64,000 nucleotides of DNA from Cellvibrio fontiphilus_A (GCF_042646205.1 NZ_JBHRTF010000006.1:186001-250000), one strand, 5' to 3'; counted from the first letter of the stretch, positions 42,958 through 52,394 are shown. A program made the numbers and translations. Notes: generated by a model not told the origin, from the sequence alone.

Positions 42958-43944
42958 TCATGGTAACTCATTTACAGCAGCAAGCGCGCGTTCCAGTACC
43001 TCTATTCCAGCGCCTGGCTTATGTGCCTGTTCACTAATTATCCGGCGGAATTGTCGGGCGCCCGGAAGTCCCTGATAAAGCCCCAGGATGTGCCGTGTTA
43101 AATGGTTTAAGCGAGCCCCTGATTGCAATTGTTCGATGCAATATCCCCTGAATTGTTCCATGACTTGCTCCCTGCTAATAACAGGCGTTGTACAGCCGTA
43201 AATTTCCTGATCAACGTTGGCAAGCAGATAAGGGTTGCTGTACGCCTCCCGACCAATCATTACACCATCTACTTCTTGCAGTAGATTTTTACATTGTTCC
43301 AGTGTGGTGATGCCGCCGTTGATAATAATATTCAGGTGAGGGAAGTCTTGTTTTAACTGATAAACTTTGTCGTACTGTAGGGGTGGAATCTCACGATTTT
43401 CTTTTGGGCTAAGTCCTTTAAGCCATGCCTTGCGGGCATGTACTATGAAGGTATCGCAACCTGTGGCGGCAATGGTTCGCACGAAGTTTTCGAGACCCGC
43501 GTAGTCCTCCATGTCATCGATACCAATCCTGTGCTTGACCGTAACCGGAATTTTTACCGCGTTGCGCATGGCAGCAATACATTCAGCCACTAATTCAGGT
43601 TCCGCCATCAAACAAGCGCCAATCATGCCGTTCTGTACTCTGTCGCTTGGGCAGCCGCAGTTCAGGTTTACCTCATTGTAACCCCAGTCTTCTGCGATGA
43701 TCGCGCACTGGGCAAGATCCTTGGGGTTACTACCTCCAAGCTGTAGAGCAAGCGGATGTTCGCAGGCGTTGTAATCTAAAAAACGTTTGCGGTCACCGTG
43801 TAAAAGCGCACCTGTGGTTACCATTTCACTGTAAAGCACGGCTTTTTTGCTGAGCATGCGCCAAAAGGTACGACAGTCTGAAGTAGACCATTCCATCATG
43901 GGGGCGAGCGTGAAGCGGTGATCAAGGAGTTTAGGTGATGTCAT
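42958..43944 (-). CDS. dusA: tRNA-dihydrouridine(20/20a) synthase DusA
   Basis: 328 residues from ATG 43944 (MTSPKLLDHRFTLAPMMEW), chosen because that is the family start; an ATG at 43995 also exists in frame. FMN-dependent TIM-barrel enzyme with APMMEWSTSDCR, the catalytic Cys motif NLNCGCPSDRVQNG, and INGGITTLEQ. It reduces U20/U20a in tRNA. Upstream of tal on the same strand with a 154-bp gap, the Pseudomonas order rssB-rssC-tal-dusA. Confidence 0.95.
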   Translation of the reverse strand: MTSPKLLDHRFTLAPMMEWSTSDCRTFWRMLSKKAVLYSEMVTTGALLHGDRKRFLDYNACEHPLALQLGGSNPKDLAQCAIIAEDWGYNEVNLNCGCPSDRVQNGMIGACLMAEPELVAECIAAMRNAVKIPVTVKHRIGIDDMEDYAGLENFVRTIAATGCDTFIVHARKAWLKGLSPKENREIPPLQYDKVYQLKQDFPHLNIIINGGITTLEQCKNLLQEVDGVMIGREAYSNPYLLANVDQEIYGCTTPVISREQVMEQFRGYCIEQLQSGARLNHLTRHILGLYQGLPGARQFRRIISEQAHKPGAGIEVLERALAAVNELP

Positions 43945-44066
43945 TAGGGTTCGAAATATGAAGGCGTAATATAAAATGCCAATTGTTATTGGCATGGTGC
44001 TTTATGATATCGATATTTGAATAGGGCTGCACAGCAAACTGGCCCAATATGAGGAAGAAACCGTTT

Positions 44067-44555
44067 ATGTCATTAACTCACATAGATTCTCATGGTTGCG
44101 CGAGCATGGTGGATGTGTCTGATAAACCTGCCAGCATTCGCGAAGCGCGAGCCTTTGCGCGCGTAGTTATGCAGCCCGAGACTTTGGAGCAGGTTAAAAA
44201 TAACAGCCTGAAAAAAGGTGATGTTCTGGCGGTGGCGCGCATTGCGGGAATTCAGGCGGCAAAAAAATGTGCCGATTTGATTCCGTTATGTCACCCTTTG
44301 GCATTGAGTAAAGTTTCGGTAGATTTCAGTCTGGATGAGGCAAATTCTTGTGTCGAAATTACCAGTTACTGCAAATTAACTGGGCAAACCGGGGTAGAAA
44401 TGGAGGCGCTTACCGCTGCAAGTGTAGCCGCGCTGACGATTTACGACATGTGTAAAGCTGTAGATATGGGAATGGTGATTGAGCAAGTCTGCCTGTTGGA
44501 GAAAATGGGCGGTCGGCGTGGTCATTATCGACGTGTGCAAACCGAGGTGCTTTGA
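44067..44555 (+). CDS. moaC: Cyclic pyranopterin monophosphate synthase MoaC
   Basis: 162 residues from ATG 44067, with GAGGAAG nine bases upstream; an in-frame ATG at 44049 is possible. Family motifs IPLCHPLALSKV, GVEMEALTAASVAALTIYDMCKA and KMGGRRG. With MoaA (not in the window) it makes the first molybdopterin intermediate. It is divergent from dusA and leads a moaC-moaD-moaE operon. Confidence 0.96.
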   Translation: MSLTHIDSHGCASMVDVSDKPASIREARAFARVVMQPETLEQVKNNSLKKGDVLAVARIAGIQAAKKCADLIPLCHPLALSKVSVDFSLDEANSCVEITSYCKLTGQTGVEMEALTAASVAALTIYDMCKAVDMGMVIEQVCLLEKMGGRRGHYRRVQTEVL

Positions 44556-44557
44556 GA

Positions 44558-44806
44558 ATGATTCGGATTGTTTTTTTAGCCCAATTGCGTGAGCAGCTCG
44601 GTTGTGAGGGTATAGAGGTTCAAGCGGCTGAAGCTAAATCGATTGATGAATTGAAAAAATACCTCTGTGAGATCAATCCGCACTGGAAGCAATTCATCGA
44701 GAGCAAAAAAATACTTATCGCACTTAATCATCAATATGTTCGGAGTAATTTGTCATTAAAGGCTGGTGATGAAGTGGCGTTTTTTCCACCGGTAACGGGG
44801 GGTTAA
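44558..44806 (+). CDS. moaD: Molybdopterin synthase small subunit MoaD
   Basis: 82 residues, ubiquitin-like fold. The C-terminus ends FFPPVTGG, the diglycine that becomes thiocarboxylated to donate sulfur. ATG 44558 gives MIRIVFLAQLREQLG; a TTG at 44552 is also open. It lies two bases after moaC and one before moaE. Confidence 0.95.
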   Translation: MIRIVFLAQLREQLGCEGIEVQAAEAKSIDELKKYLCEINPHWKQFIESKKILIALNHQYVRSNLSLKAGDEVAFFPPVTGG

Positions 44807-44807
44807 T

Positions 44808-45260
44808 ATGCCTTTTTCAATTGCTATTCAAAAAGATGATTTTGATGTGGGTAATGAGTACGCAAGCTTGGTAACGGGTGATGCACATGCTGGAGCGGTG
44901 GTATTTTTTGTTGGCCGAGTCAGGGAGATGAATCAATCGCGGCGTGTATCGGGGCTCTCACTGGAATATTATCCTGGTATGACAGAGCTGGTATTGGAAC
45001 AAATATTGGAGAGTGCAAAACAGCGCTGGGATTTGTTGTCAGTCCGCATTATTCATCGAGTTGGCCGATTGCATTTGATGGATCAAATTGTATTTGTTGG
45101 CGTGACCAGTAAGCATCGCGAACAGGCATTTCAAGCGGCAGAATTTCTAATGGATTTTTTAAAAACCCAAGCTCCCTTTTGGAAAAAGGAAATTACGGAG
45201 GAGGGCGAAATATGGGTAGAGGAGAATCAGGCGGATAAAGCTGCAAGTGAGCGTTGGTGA
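44808..45260 (+). CDS. moaE: Molybdopterin synthase large subunit MoaE
   Basis: 150 residues (E. coli 150). Contains GAVVFFVGRVREMN, LEYYPGM, IIHRVGRL and PFWKKEI, the last with the Lys that handles the MoaD thiocarboxylate. With MoaD it converts precursor Z to molybdopterin. No molybdenum uptake or enzyme gene lies nearby. Ends at a bidirectional terminator. Confidence 0.96.
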   Translation: MPFSIAIQKDDFDVGNEYASLVTGDAHAGAVVFFVGRVREMNQSRRVSGLSLEYYPGMTELVLEQILESAKQRWDLLSVRIIHRVGRLHLMDQIVFVGVTSKHREQAFQAAEFLMDFLKTQAPFWKKEITEEGEIWVEENQADKAASERW

Positions 45261-45284
45261 GGTGAATTAATCGGAGCGTTAAAT

Positions 45285-45314
45285 AAAAAATGGGCGCCCG
45301 GCGCCCATTTTTTA
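45285..45314. terminator. Bidirectional terminator between moaE and the sugar permease
   Basis: AAAAAATGGGCGCC and GGCGCCCATTTTTT form a near-perfect stem with almost no loop, A and T tracts on both sides. It serves both converging units. Confidence 0.88.
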
Positions 45315-45330
45315 TTTGTTGCAAATGCTC

Positions 45331-46653
45331 TCACGAGTATTGTTTTTTATCGTAAAGTGATGCGTATTTTTTACCATAGAAACAAATGAAAACATAACAA
45401 ATTGCTGGTAGCAGGAATGACAATTGCAGGCCAATATTGTCAGCCAACGTGCCTTGCATGTAAGGAATTACTGCTCCGCCAACAATGGCCATACACAGCA
45501 AGCCTGAGCCTTGACTTGTATATTTGCCAAGGTTATGCAGTGCCATAGTGAAAATAGTTGGGAACATAATAGAGTTAAATAGACCAATAAGTATGATCGA
45601 CCACATGGCTATTTTTCCATCCATAAATACCACAGACATTAGTAGCAATGTACATACCGAGGCGCACGTAAACAGTACCATGCCTGGGCGGAAAAAGCGT
45701 AGTGCAGCAAAACCAATAAATCGACCCACCATTGCGCCTCCCCAATACAACCAAAGGTAGTTAGCTGCTGCGTCAGCCTCATCCATATTTGCGATATTAG
45801 TTAACCCTAAATAATTAACAAGCCAGGTGCCTATAGAGACTTCGGCTCCTACATAAACAAAAATTCCTATAACGCCAAGAGAGAGGTGAGGGAATTGTTT
45901 AATGGCTTCAATGTTAGAGACAAATGCCTCTTTAAAGCTTTGTTTTGCGTCATCTTCAGCTTGAGCGATTTTAGGTAATTTAATAATTGCAAAAACAATT
46001 GCCAAGGTTAGTAGCATGCCGGCTACAACAAGGTATGGGCCTTGCACTGAAGAGGCTTCTTGTAGGCGGTAAGCTGCTAATCCATTAGGGTCAAGTTTTG
46101 CTATTTCTTCAGCGGTAAGAAAAGTCGCACCGCCAAGAATTAATCCGGCAATAAATTTAGGTGCAAGCGTTGTTCCGAGTGAGTTGAATGCCTGGGTAAG
46201 TGTAAGGCGGCTCGATGCAGTTTTTGCTGGTCCAAGTACAGCAACATAAGGATTTGCCGCGACTTGTAGTACGGTAATGCCCGACGCGAGAATAAAAAGT
46301 GCAAAGAGGAAAAAATAATAGCCACTGGATGCTGCAGGATAGAACAGCGCACAACCTGCAGAAGCGATTACCAAACCAGTAACCGCACCTTTTTGATAGC
46401 CAAAGCTGCGTACATACAAGCCTGCAGGAATTGATACCAGAAAGTAAGCGCCAAAAAACCACACCTGTACAAGTGCTGCCTGCGCAAAGCTCAGATTGTA
46501 AATCCCTTTTAAGTGGGGGATAAGTACGTCGTTCAGTGAGGTAATGGCGCCCCACATAAAAAACAAGATAGTTACAATAATCAAGGGAATCGTATATGAC
46601 GTTTCGTCATTCGAATCTACTGGTTGTGTTGAGCCTTGCGGAATGCTGGCCAT
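45331..46653 (-). CDS. FucP/GluP-family sugar:proton symporter (MFS)
   Basis: 440 residues, twelve predicted membrane spans. Motifs ILFFMWGAITSLNDVLIPHL and VAANPYVAVLG match the FucP (L-fucose) and glucose/galactose permease family of the major facilitator superfamily. The cargo cannot be read from sequence; fucose, glucose, galactose, mannose or N-acetylglucosamine are all known in the family. It is divergent from a LacI-type gene, with a promoter and an operator-like palindrome between them, so it is likely regulated by that protein. No catabolic gene is adjacent; galT-galK are 12 kb away. Confidence 0.93.
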   Translation of the reverse strand: MASIPQGSTQPVDSNDETSYTIPLIIVTILFFMWGAITSLNDVLIPHLKGIYNLSFAQAALVQVWFFGAYFLVSIPAGLYVRSFGYQKGAVTGLVIASAGCALFYPAASSGYYFFLFALFILASGITVLQVAANPYVAVLGPAKTASSRLTLTQAFNSLGTTLAPKFIAGLILGGATFLTAEEIAKLDPNGLAAYRLQEASSVQGPYLVVAGMLLTLAIVFAIIKLPKIAQAEDDAKQSFKEAFVSNIEAIKQFPHLSLGVIGIFVYVGAEVSIGTWLVNYLGLTNIANMDEADAAANYLWLYWGGAMVGRFIGFAALRFFRPGMVLFTCASVCTLLLMSVVFMDGKIAMWSIILIGLFNSIMFPTIFTMALHNLGKYTSQGSGLLCMAIVGGAVIPYMQGTLADNIGLQLSFLLPAICYVFICFYGKKYASLYDKKQYS

Positions 46654-46769
46654 GGGGTTGTTACCTCGTTGTTATAAATTGTTTGTCGTTGTCGTGGTCT
46701 TAAAATAAAGTTGCCGATATAACCTTGGCGTCTTTACGCGGCTTGAGCAAGCTGACGTAAGCGCGCGGT

Positions 46770-46798
46770 ACTATAATGCAAGCTTATAAAGCTGTCAC
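46770..46798 (-). promoter_or_regulatory. Promoter of the sugar permease
   Basis: On the minus strand a -35 GTGACA (46798-46793) and -10 TATAGT (46775-46770) are separated by 17 bp. The LacI-type operator lies about 18 bases further upstream. Confidence 0.65.
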
Positions 46799-46815
46799 AT
46801 TGTTTGTGGTCGGAC

Positions 46816-46829
46816 TACAATCGGTTGCA
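46816..46829. promoter_or_regulatory. LacI-family operator-like palindrome
   Basis: TACAATCGGTTGCA: ten of fourteen positions are dyad-symmetric, with the central CG typical of LacI/GalR operators. It sits between the permease promoter and the regulator gene. Confidence 0.6.
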
Positions 46830-46886
46830 AGCTCGTTTTCTTATGGTCACATTGACCTATAAAAATATAAAGCAGAGGTAATTCAA

Positions 46887-47948
46887 TTGACTAAAGCAAC
46901 CATTGATGATGTTGCTGCGCTGGCCGGTGTTTCAATGAAAACTGTGTCGCGTGTGGTGAATAACGAGCCCAATGTTAGGCCGGCTACGCGTGAGAAAGTA
47001 GAGGCCGCTATCCGTGAGTTGAGTTATCGCCCTAATCAATCTGCTCGCAGTCTGGCGGGTAATCGCTCCTATCTGCTGGGGTTAATTTACGGGCACCCCA
47101 GTGCGCATTATGTGTTGGATATTCAGGAGGGCGTGCTGGAAATTTGTCGTCCGCAGCGCTACGAGTTGTTGGTACACCCGGCTATTCATCGCGACCCCAA
47201 TCTGATTGAGGAAGTAACGGATTTGATTTTGGAAAAGCGCGTTGATGGTGTGATGTTAACGCCGCCGCTCTCCGACAATATGGCGGTGATATCGCTGCTC
47301 AAAAAAATGAATATCCCTTTTGTGCGTGTTGCACCGACGGAGAATAAATCGGCGTCACCCTATGTTGAAACCAATGATGAAGAAGCATCCTACGATATGA
47401 CCTGTCAGCTTATTGCCCAGGGGCATTCACGTATTGGTTTTATCTGCGGGCATCCGGATCACCGTGCAATGTCACTGCGCTATGAGGGTTACAAGGCCGC
47501 GCTCATTGAAAACGAATTACCCCTTATGCCGGTCTTGGTTGCGCAGGGGGATAACTCGTTTGAGTCCGGAGAGGCCTGTGCGCAACAATTGCTGGAATTG
47601 GCCGATAGGCCAACGGCGATATTTGCAGCAAACGATGACATGGCCGCTGGTGTAATGATGGTAGCTCATCAAATGAATATAAAAATTCCCGGTCACTTGT
47701 CCGTGGCCGGGTTTGACGATACGCCGGTTGCACATCAAATATGGCCATCTCTAACTACTATTCGCCAGCCGATTCGTCAGATGGCAAAAAAAGCGACTGA
47801 CTTACTGCTCAAACAATTGCGAGGTAAGGATATACAGCTACCTGCCAGCATGCTGAACTCGAGCATTATTCTTCGCGAATCTACTGGCCCGTTATTGCCG
47901 GGTAAATCTGTTGAGAAGGTGGCCGGAAAATCGACCAGAGTGAAATGA
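46887..47948 (+). CDS. LacI/GalR family transcriptional regulator
   Basis: 353 residues. TTG start at 46887 with AGAGG upstream, giving TKATIDDVAALAGVSMKTVS; the helix-turn-helix covers residues 3-25 and the hinge VNNEPNVRPATREKVEAAI follows. The periplasmic-binding-protein-like effector domain spans about 62-340. Presumably represses or activates the divergent sugar permease in response to a sugar. The C-terminal tail (about 335-353) is basic and variable. Confidence 0.93.
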   Translation: MTKATIDDVAALAGVSMKTVSRVVNNEPNVRPATREKVEAAIRELSYRPNQSARSLAGNRSYLLGLIYGHPSAHYVLDIQEGVLEICRPQRYELLVHPAIHRDPNLIEEVTDLILEKRVDGVMLTPPLSDNMAVISLLKKMNIPFVRVAPTENKSASPYVETNDEEASYDMTCQLIAQGHSRIGFICGHPDHRAMSLRYEGYKAALIENELPLMPVLVAQGDNSFESGEACAQQLLELADRPTAIFAANDDMAAGVMMVAHQMNIKIPGHLSVAGFDDTPVAHQIWPSLTTIRQPIRQMAKKATDLLLKQLRGKDIQLPASMLNSSIILRESTGPLLPGKSVEKVAGKSTRVK

Positions 47949-48020
47949 TTTGATTGGTGGAATGTTGGGAAAGTGGCCCAGTGCCCCGGAGCCACTTTCG
48001 AGTAGATGCTGATCGAATTC

Positions 48021-48857
48021 CTACACAAGCATGGACATGGCGGCTTCCATGTCTGCACTTAAATCTTCTGATTCACTGACTTGCATGTCGGGATCAAGCC
48101 CCAAGCGCTCAAACGCCCTGACTTTGGTGAAGTCAATTGTTGTCATGGCTGAGTCTGTTCCCAAATAGCTTTGTAGCATGGCAACGGTAACCACATCGGC
48201 ATAATCGGCTTTGGGTATAGAGCGCTGAAAATCTATATGTTGCGTAGGTATATGGGCCAGCTCTTCTGGAAATCCCCAAGTTTTCAGTATCAAATCACCC
48301 AAGGGAGCATGGAGTTCTTCGATTACTGCATCCAGGGTAAAGCTGTCTTTTAGTAGGGCAGGATGGTCTTCAGCATACGTAAGAATCGGTAGAACACCAA
48401 TTTTGTGGACAAGGCCAGCCAAGGTTGCCTGATCCGGGCGCAATTTGGTGTAGTGTTTACAGAGAACGTGACTGATGCCAGCAACTTCACTGGAGCGGCT
48501 CCAAACTTCGCGCATGCGCATATCGACGAGATCCGAGGTCGCTTGAAACATCTGCTCCATGGCCAGACCGGTAGCAATATTACAGGTGTACTGAATGCCA
48601 AGGCGCATAAGCGCTGTGCGTAAATCTTCAATTGCTCGACTGGCGCGCAGTAAAGGGCTATTGGCGACACGAATGATTCGAGCGCTTAACGCCGCGTCAT
48701 TGCCAATAACCAGTGTGAGCTTATCGATATCCGCGTCCGGGTCGTCTGCAACCTCTCTTACTTTGAGCGCAACCTCCGGCAGGGTAGGTAAAACTAGCTG
48801 GTCTTTCTCAATGGCAGTGATGATTTCCTGGCGTACTTTTTCTGCGATGGGATTCAT
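48021..48857 (-). CDS. HDOD domain signalling protein
   Basis: 278 residues from ATG 48857, preferred because AGGA lies six bases upstream; another ATG at 48872 lacks a site. The HDOD domain (about 20-215) shows VLPTLPEVALKVREVADDPDADI and GNDAALSARIIRVANSPL. HDOD proteins are HD-related, usually lack metal residues, and act as scaffolds in signal transduction. It lies just downstream of ygfZ on the same strand (19-bp gap). Specific role unknown. Confidence 0.9.
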   Translation of the reverse strand: MNPIAEKVRQEIITAIEKDQLVLPTLPEVALKVREVADDPDADIDKLTLVIGNDAALSARIIRVANSPLLRASRAIEDLRTALMRLGIQYTCNIATGLAMEQMFQATSDLVDMRMREVWSRSSEVAGISHVLCKHYTKLRPDQATLAGLVHKIGVLPILTYAEDHPALLKDSFTLDAVIEELHAPLGDLILKTWGFPEELAHIPTQHIDFQRSIPKADYADVVTVAMLQSYLGTDSAMTTIDFTKVRAFERLGLDPDMQVSESEDLSADMEAAMSMLV

Positions 48858-48876
48858 TGCTTGTCCTGACATCTAT

Positions 48877-49836
48877 TTATTGAAGGGTGCCGTCTGCTGT
48901 AGGTATAGCATAAGGTAGGTCTAATCGGCCGAGTTTTTCTGTGGCGGACTCTACTTGTGCCTCATCCAGTGCTTCATCAAACAGTGATGCGAGTAACTCA
49001 ATTTTTCCTTCGTTACTTGTTGTTGCCATGACCACTGCGCCCATGGTGTGGCCGTTTGAACTGTTGATGACTGGTGTTCCGGGTAATGGCAATTCATGAG
49101 CCTTGTATTCACAGCGATACATATGGCGTTTAAGTTTTCCGCGATAGTGCAGGCGCGCAACAATTTCCTGCCCGGTATAACACCCTTTGCGAAAATTGAT
49201 GGCGTTTACCAGTTGGTAATTTAATTCTTGTGGTGTGAAGAGTTCAAAGGTTTCGGGATAAACCTCGGCAATTCCTGCGGCAATATCCAGCTGTTGCCAA
49301 TCATTAATGGTGGCATTTTGTGTTTGTGGACCGACAGCGGCGAGAAAAGTGTCCAGCTCACTTGAGGGTATCCAGCACTCAAATCGATCGGGCGCTAATT
49401 GGATAAGGTAGCTGCCGTCTTTTGTAATCCATGCATCGTCACCGGCAGGTAGCTGATCAAAAAAAACAGCTGCAACCTTGTGTGCCGATTCGCCAAATAG
49501 ACCCATGATCACAAAATCATTGTGTGCGTCATGAAGTTTGGCTTTGGAGAAAACGATATATTTGCCCAATGTGTTGAGTGCAGAGCTCATCATGTTTGCT
49601 GGCAAGCGCAGAGCGATAGTTTCGCTATCCATTTGTAAAGCGCGGAAACTGAGTAGAACCCGACCCTTGGGATTGCATTGTGCGCCCAGACGAGTGACCT
49701 GTTGGCTTAATTCTTTAATATCACACGTGACTTGGCCCTGAAGGAACTTACTGGCATCAGGGCCCCTGATCAATAACAGTGTTTGATTGCTAAGCCCAAC
49801 AAGGTGGGTGGTGGGCGATACAGCTGGAGTAAACAT
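48877..49836 (-). CDS. ygfZ: Folate-binding Fe-S maturation protein YgfZ
   Basis: 319 residues from ATG 49836 (MFTPAVSPTTHLVGL). Aminomethyltransferase (GcvT)-like fold; the family signature FRKGCYTGQEIVARLHYRGK contains the conserved reactive Cys. YgfZ uses tetrahydrofolate to help maintain certain Fe-S enzymes such as MiaB. It lies divergent from sdhE, the usual arrangement. Confidence 0.95.
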   Translation of the reverse strand: MFTPAVSPTTHLVGLSNQTLLLIRGPDASKFLQGQVTCDIKELSQQVTRLGAQCNPKGRVLLSFRALQMDSETIALRLPANMMSSALNTLGKYIVFSKAKLHDAHNDFVIMGLFGESAHKVAAVFFDQLPAGDDAWITKDGSYLIQLAPDRFECWIPSSELDTFLAAVGPQTQNATINDWQQLDIAAGIAEVYPETFELFTPQELNYQLVNAINFRKGCYTGQEIVARLHYRGKLKRHMYRCEYKAHELPLPGTPVINSSNGHTMGAVVMATTSNEGKIELLASLFDEALDEAQVESATEKLGRLDLPYAIPTADGTLQ

Positions 49837-49948
49837 GGTGCAATTTCCGCAAATTAACCAAAGGCAGCGCGATTCTCTAGTCAAACTAAACCTTTGGCAA
49901 GTTGCTCGTTTATAATGTGGGCTTTACATCATTGATGCAGGTATTAGC

Positions 49949-50203
49949 GTGGATAAAAATCGTTTAATTTGGGCTAGTCGACGCGGTATGTTGGAGCTTG
50001 ATTTGGTATTAATGCCATTTCTGGAGAATATTTATCCAACTCTGGAGCAAAGCGATAAGGAACTTTATTGGTTGTTGCTAGAGGAACAGGATCAGGATTT
50101 GTTTGCCTGGTTTTTACGTCGCGAAAATCCGGATAAACCGGAATTACAACGGATTGTGGATGTTATTCGTGCAAATACAGGGCTTCAAAAAACTCACCAC
50201 TGA
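49949..50203 (+). CDS. sdhE: FAD assembly factor SdhE
   Basis: 84 residues (E. coli 88). GTG start at 49949. Core RRGMLELDLVL is the hallmark motif that contacts the flavoprotein. SdhE promotes covalent attachment of FAD to succinate dehydrogenase. A perfect TATAAT (49911-49916) is upstream but lacks a convincing -35. The ygfX gene overlaps its 3' end. Confidence 0.93.
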   Translation: MDKNRLIWASRRGMLELDLVLMPFLENIYPTLEQSDKELYWLLLEEQDQDLFAWFLRRENPDKPELQRIVDVIRANTGLQKTHH

Positions 50204-50762
50204 TTCTCAACCTTCGGATCAGTCTACTATCGGTTCGCTTGAACTGTCTGATGTCCAACTCAGGGCACTGCCTCCTCTGGCGGTGCTCTCCATCTCAGAT
50301 TCCTCTTTTTTACGTCGCTTATACCTGATGTTTTATTGCGCCATGGTGGCCGCAATATGGGTCGCGTTTGCTCCTTACTGGGTTGATAGCAATACCGGAC
50401 TTGTTAAATCCATTCTTTGTCTCTGCATTGCAATACTATCCAGTGGCTGGTTAGTGCATTTGTACTTGAGACAAAAGGCCGCAATTCCGGTGGGTTTGCT
50501 AGCTTATCAAGCAGCAAGTGGAGGCTATTCGGGAGTAGTGGATAGTGTTGAAGAGGGCTGCTGGATTTTTACTGGATCGGGAGGCGATGTTAAGTATCAG
50601 CTGGCGGGGGAGGTGCTCTGTTGGCCTTGGCTGATTATGTTGCCGCTCAAAAACCAGGCTGGGGTAATTAAAAACGTGTTTATCGCGATGGATGCCCTTG
50701 ATGCCAGGGACCAGGCGCGTTTGCGCACCTGGTTGCGAGCTTGTTTGAAACCCAAGAGCTAG
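50160..50762 (+). CDS. YgfX (CptA-like) membrane protein
   Basis: About 200 residues. Two hydrophobic segments (residues about 58-105) match the YgfX pattern of a short, two-span inner-membrane protein, and it is encoded directly after sdhE as in other gammaproteobacteria. The C-terminal part is soluble and ends before nadB. The start is uncertain: ATG 50160 (44 bases inside sdhE) or GTG 50169. YgfX has been described as a toxin-like partner of SdhE in E. coli, but that role is disputed. Confidence 0.78.
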   Translation: MLFVQIQGFKKLTTDSQPSDQSTIGSLELSDVQLRALPPLAVLSISDSSFLRRLYLMFYCAMVAAIWVAFAPYWVDSNTGLVKSILCLCIAILSSGWLVHLYLRQKAAIPVGLLAYQAASGGYSGVVDSVEEGCWIFTGSGGDVKYQLAGEVLCWPWLIMLPLKNQAGVIKNVFIAMDALDARDQARLRTWLRACLKPKS

Positions 50763-50768
50763 GCCGCG

Positions 50769-52394
50769 CTAACTATCCTTGCTGACAATAACATCCTGCC
50801 CGGCAAAATTAGTGGGTACTAAAATAGTGTCGCGCGCGATAGGTGACTTCTCAGGATGATCGAGAGAGAAGTGCAATCCGCGACTTTCTTTGCGCTCATG
50901 GGCTGAGCGAATAATCAATTCGGCTACAGTCGCCAGGTTGCGCAGCTCAATCAAATCACTGCTGATGTTGTAGTTGCTGTAGTACTCAGCAATTTCTTTT
51001 TGTAGCAGTTTAATACGATGAGTAGCGCGTTCCAGGCGTTTATGGGTGCGCACTATACCCACGTAATCCCACATGAAACGGCGCAGCTCGTCCCAGTTGT
51101 GTGAAATCACCACGTCTTCGTCGGAATCGCGCACTCGTGAGGCATCCCAGTGGGGAGACCTATCGGGCGGATTGATCTTATCGAGCTTGGCGAGGATATG
51201 TTGAGCAGCAGATTGGGCGTAGACGATACACTCCAACAGGGAATTGCTAGCCATGCGGTTGGCACCATGTAAACCAGTGAAAGACGTCTCGCCAATCGCG
51301 TATAAATGTTGCAAATCAGTTTGGCCATTTTTGTCCACTACCACGCCTCCGCAGGTGTAGTGCGCAGCGGGTACAACGGGAATGGGTTCTTTGGTGATGT
51401 CTATGCCGAATTCGAGACAGCGAGCTTTTACTGTGGGGAAATGCTCAGCGATGAACTCTGGCGATTTATGGCTTATATCCAAATAAACAAAATCGCAGCC
51501 CAAACGTTTGATTTCATGGTCGATTGCACGAGCCACAATATCGCGTGGCGCCAACTCTTCGCGTTCATCAAAACGCGGCATAAAACGTTCGCCGCTCGGC
51601 AGCCTTAAATAGGCGCCTTCACCACGCAGGGCTTCTGTGATTAAAAAGTTTTTAGCGCGTGGATGAAAGAGGCAAGTTGGATGGAATTGATTAAATTCCA
51701 TGTTTGCTACGCGGCAGCCCGCGCGCCAAGCCATAGCGATACCATCACCGCTGGCGCTATCTGGATTGCTGCTGTAAAGGTAAACCTTGCTCGCACCTCC
51801 GGTCGCCAACACCACCACTTTTGCCTGAAAAACATGGATGGCGTCATTGTTGTTATCCAGTACATAGGCGCCGCTACAGCGCAGTTTGCGCGAATCGGCA
51901 TCAGCTTGTGAAATCAGGTTGATGGCGACATGGTTTTCAAAAATATCAATGTTTTGCTGTTTTTGTACTTGTTCGATGAGGGTGGAATGCACTGCTTGGC
52001 CCGTTGCATCTGCACTATGGATGATGCGGCGGTGGCTATGCCCACCTTCTTTGGTGAGGTGGTAATCACCGTTGGCGGTTTCTTTGGTGAAATTTACGCC
52101 CTGATCGATCAGCCATTGAATCGCAGCCTTGCTGTGCTCGACAGTAAAACGAACCGCATCCTCATGGCAAAGACCGGCCCCCGCGATCAAGGTATCGGCA
52201 ACGTGGGCATCAATAGAGTCCTGATCATCCAGTACGGCGGCAATTCCACCCTGGGCATACCAGGTAGAGCCCTGATTGATTGCATTTTTACTGAGCACCG
52301 CAACGCGGGCATGTTTTGCAAGGCTCAGTGCCAGGGTCAGACCGGCTGCACCAGAACCAATTACCAGAACGTCGTACTGATAGTGTTTATTCAT
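50769..52394 (-). CDS. nadB: L-aspartate oxidase
   Basis: 541 residues (E. coli 540). N-terminal FAD-binding DVLVIGSGAAGLTLALSL, the HSHRRIIHSADATG motif, and catalytic residues around GERFMPRFDEREELAPRDIVAR and TGLHGANRMASNSLLE. Converts L-aspartate to iminoaspartate for NAD synthesis. It is divergent from algU, the same arrangement as in Pseudomonas. nadB converges with ygfX with 6 bp between. Confidence 0.97.
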   Translation of the reverse strand: MNKHYQYDVLVIGSGAAGLTLALSLAKHARVAVLSKNAINQGSTWYAQGGIAAVLDDQDSIDAHVADTLIAGAGLCHEDAVRFTVEHSKAAIQWLIDQGVNFTKETANGDYHLTKEGGHSHRRIIHSADATGQAVHSTLIEQVQKQQNIDIFENHVAINLISQADADSRKLRCSGAYVLDNNNDAIHVFQAKVVVLATGGASKVYLYSSNPDSASGDGIAMAWRAGCRVANMEFNQFHPTCLFHPRAKNFLITEALRGEGAYLRLPSGERFMPRFDEREELAPRDIVARAIDHEIKRLGCDFVYLDISHKSPEFIAEHFPTVKARCLEFGIDITKEPIPVVPAAHYTCGGVVVDKNGQTDLQHLYAIGETSFTGLHGANRMASNSLLECIVYAQSAAQHILAKLDKINPPDRSPHWDASRVRDSDEDVVISHNWDELRRFMWDYVGIVRTHKRLERATHRIKLLQKEIAEYYSNYNISSDLIELRNLATVAELIIRSAHERKESRGLHFSLDHPEKSPIARDTILVPTNFAGQDVIVSKDS

